Shown: in pieces, positions 63,072 to 64,000 of the stretch
How the letters are laid out: every line of letters starts with the position of its first letter
Position numbering within the stretch: the stretch's first letter is position 1
From: Martelella mediterranea
Lineage (GTDB): Bacteria; Pseudomonadota; Alphaproteobacteria; Rhizobiales; Rhizobiaceae
Length of the DNA stretch: 64,000 nt
Direction of reading: 5' to 3'
Assembly (NCBI RefSeq): GCF_004342225.1
Contig: NZ_SMAR01000008.1
Location: 62,001 to 126,000 of the forward strand
The notes under the pieces: model-generated
Database searches by the model: none
What the model was told of the DNA's origin: nothing
Seen by the model: only the letters and a program-made list of their open reading frames with translations
Translations under genes and position numbers: made by a program

Positions 63072-63506
63072 TCAGGTAAGCAATGCCCAACGACCGCTTG
63101 CGTCCCTGCACGCAGCGCCACGTGCTACGCTTTCAACACCATTGACAATTATACGTTGCGTATACTGCCGACAATTTTGTTCGCCGACCTGATATGGACT
63201 GGCAGCCGTCACGCTGCCGCGTGCGTCGCGCCCTTGCCAATTTACAACTTCACCGGCTGGAGCGGTGGAAAGCGCATACTGCTCAGCCTGAAGAGCTTTA
63301 GCCACATCATTGGGAGAAAGCGGTACACCCGTTCTTTGAATGAGACCTGCTGGCGCATCCGTCACGACTTGCGAAGTATTCTCGACAGGGGCATTCACAG
63401 TCGTCACTACTGTGGATGCACATCCAGCGAGCAAAATCACACACGTGATCGATAATAGACTAAGTCTCACTTTCAAACCTGCTTTCTCACCAGAAAAACA
63501 TCTCAT
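63072..63506 (-). CDS. Outer-membrane lipoprotein, 17-kDa surface antigen type
   Basis: 144 residues from the ATG at 63506. A lipoprotein signal (SLLSITCVILLAGC, lipobox LAGC) leads to a mature protein ending CRQYTQRIIVNGVESVARGA and ACRDASGRWALL, which is the C-terminal pattern of the rickettsial 17-kDa antigen family. It may instead start at the GTG at 63470 (VRLSLLSITC), which has AGG eight bases upstream. The role is unknown, perhaps a structural link between outer membrane and cell wall. It lies between feuQ and ccmI on the same strand. Confidence 0.82.
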   Translation of the reverse strand: MRCFSGEKAGLKVRLSLLSITCVILLAGCASTVVTTVNAPVENTSQVVTDAPAGLIQRTGVPLSPNDVAKALQAEQYALSTAPAGEVVNWQGRDARGSVTAASPYQVGEQNCRQYTQRIIVNGVESVARGAACRDASGRWALLT

Positions 63507-63636
63507 GGACTTACACACCGCACCTGAACACCGGTCCACGTAAACATCCGCACTACAAGACCAACTCGGCTTCACTGCTGCTACCCGCTCCGAATTGTTT
63601 CGGCCTAAAACCAGTTTATGGCAAGATTGGGCACTT

Positions 63637-64000
63637 TTACATAGTTGGGCCTTTTTTAGCCTTGCCTTTCGCGGGCAGTTGAAGACGCGCAAGAAGGCCC
63701 TCGCCTTTCATACCCTTGAGCGAAAATGTACCGCCGTAAGCCTGCACAATATCATCAACAATGGACAATCCCAAACCCGAGCCGGATGCACTTTCGTCCA
63801 GACGCTGACCACGCTTCATCGCGCGGTTGATTTCGTCGGGGGAAAGGCCCGGACCATCGTCTTCCACCGTGATCTCAATCCAGTCACCATCCAGATCGTC
63901 AGCATCAACCCTGCAGGCGGTGAGCCTGACTTTGGAGCGCGCAAAACGTGCAGCATTTTCGAGCAGGTTGCCGACGACTTCTTCGAGGTCCTGCTGCTCC
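63637..64000 (-). CDS. feuQ: Sensor histidine kinase FeuQ, C-terminal part (cut by window edge)
   Basis: The last 120 residues of an open frame that leaves the right edge. It holds the ATPase domain: N box VVGNLLENAARFA, G1 VEDDGPGLSP, an F-box-like GQRLDE, G2 GSGLGLSIV, ending LPAKGKAKKGPTM. The pattern is that of the PhoQ-like kinase FeuQ, which with FeuP controls iron uptake in Rhizobium and ndvA in Sinorhizobium. The gene lies directly upstream of the ccm genes, the position I recall for feuPQ in rhizobia. The rest of the kinase is outside. Confidence 0.72.
   Translation of the reverse strand, partial: EQQDLEEVVGNLLENAARFARSKVRLTACRVDADDLDGDWIEITVEDDGPGLSPDEINRAMKRGQRLDESASGSGLGLSIVDDIVQAYGGTFSLKGMKGEGLLARLQLPAKGKAKKGPTM

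Noticed and set aside
1-64000. CRISPR array, prophage or integrative element
   Set aside because: No short direct repeats with spacers, integrase, transposase or phage structural genes were seen.

Overview
The window (about 55 percent GC by eye) is a stretch of ordinary-looking chromosome from an alphaproteobacterium, most probably a member of the Hyphomicrobiales (Rhizobiales) close to the Brucella/Phyllobacterium/Rhizobium group. Support comes from the aapJQMP general amino acid transporter, a NDUFS6-like zinc-finger gene, DUF3126, DUF1489 and DUF1127 genes, a CCUCCUCCC-loop (cuckoo type) small RNA, and the order feuQ - lipoprotein - ccmIEFH - degP - two-component system - glnE, which matches what I recall of rhizobial and Brucella chromosomes. 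There are no rRNA or tRNA genes, CRISPR arrays, phage genes or transposases. The species cannot be named from this evidence alone.

Layout. 1-9.7 kb: the start of thrS, a membrane protein with its Lrp-type regulator, a uracil-DNA glycosylase-like gene, a DivJ/PleC-type sensor kinase, an acetyltransferase, dgkA, the divergent cobalamin genes cobT and cobS, a PerP-like membrane aspartic protease and a TauE-type exporter. 9.7-15.1 kb: terminators and a possible small RNA, then DUF3126, cysE, an alpha/beta hydrolase, the zinc-finger gene, an FAD monooxygenase and metC. 15.4-19.8 kb: the aapJQMP operon with promoter, internal hairpin and terminator. 19.8-26.1 kb: DUF1489, sdaA, the second copy of a 170-bp double palindrome, a 33-residue membrane miniprotein absent from longer ORF lists, DUF599 and DUF1624 membrane proteins, a MerR regulator and mgtE. 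26.4-31.9 kb: a YdeP-type molybdopterin oxidoreductase with a small coupled partner, and a PAS-GGDEF-EAL protein.

32.0-32.9 kb is the most distinctive non-coding locus: three tandem hairpins each exposing CTCCTCC(T/C)CC in the loop, the last being a terminator, followed by two small DUF1127 genes. 33-49.8 kb carries metabolic genes (PLP aminotransferase, GST, AMP nucleosidase, lipid kinase, ETF-ubiquinone oxidoreductase, SDR, degenerate UDG), an atypical PAS/ATPase-like protein, a double-HTH protein, two transporters and pepN. 50-64 kb holds a pseudokinase-like sensor preceded by five GANTC (CcrM) sites in 64 bp, then a long minus-strand block: glnE, a two-component system, degP, ccmHFEI (cytochrome c maturation), a lipoprotein and the 3' end of feuQ.

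Functional themes: cell-cycle and signalling proteins (DivJ-like kinase, PerP-like protease, the pseudokinase with GANTC promoter), envelope stress (degP with its two-component pair), nitrogen and amino acid use (aap, glnE, sdaA, metC, cysE), B12 synthesis and cytochrome c assembly. The features most worth following are the triple-hairpin RNA next to DUF1127, the composite palindromic repeat (one copy supplies the dgkA stop codon), the two incomplete kinases and the unlisted 33-residue membrane protein.
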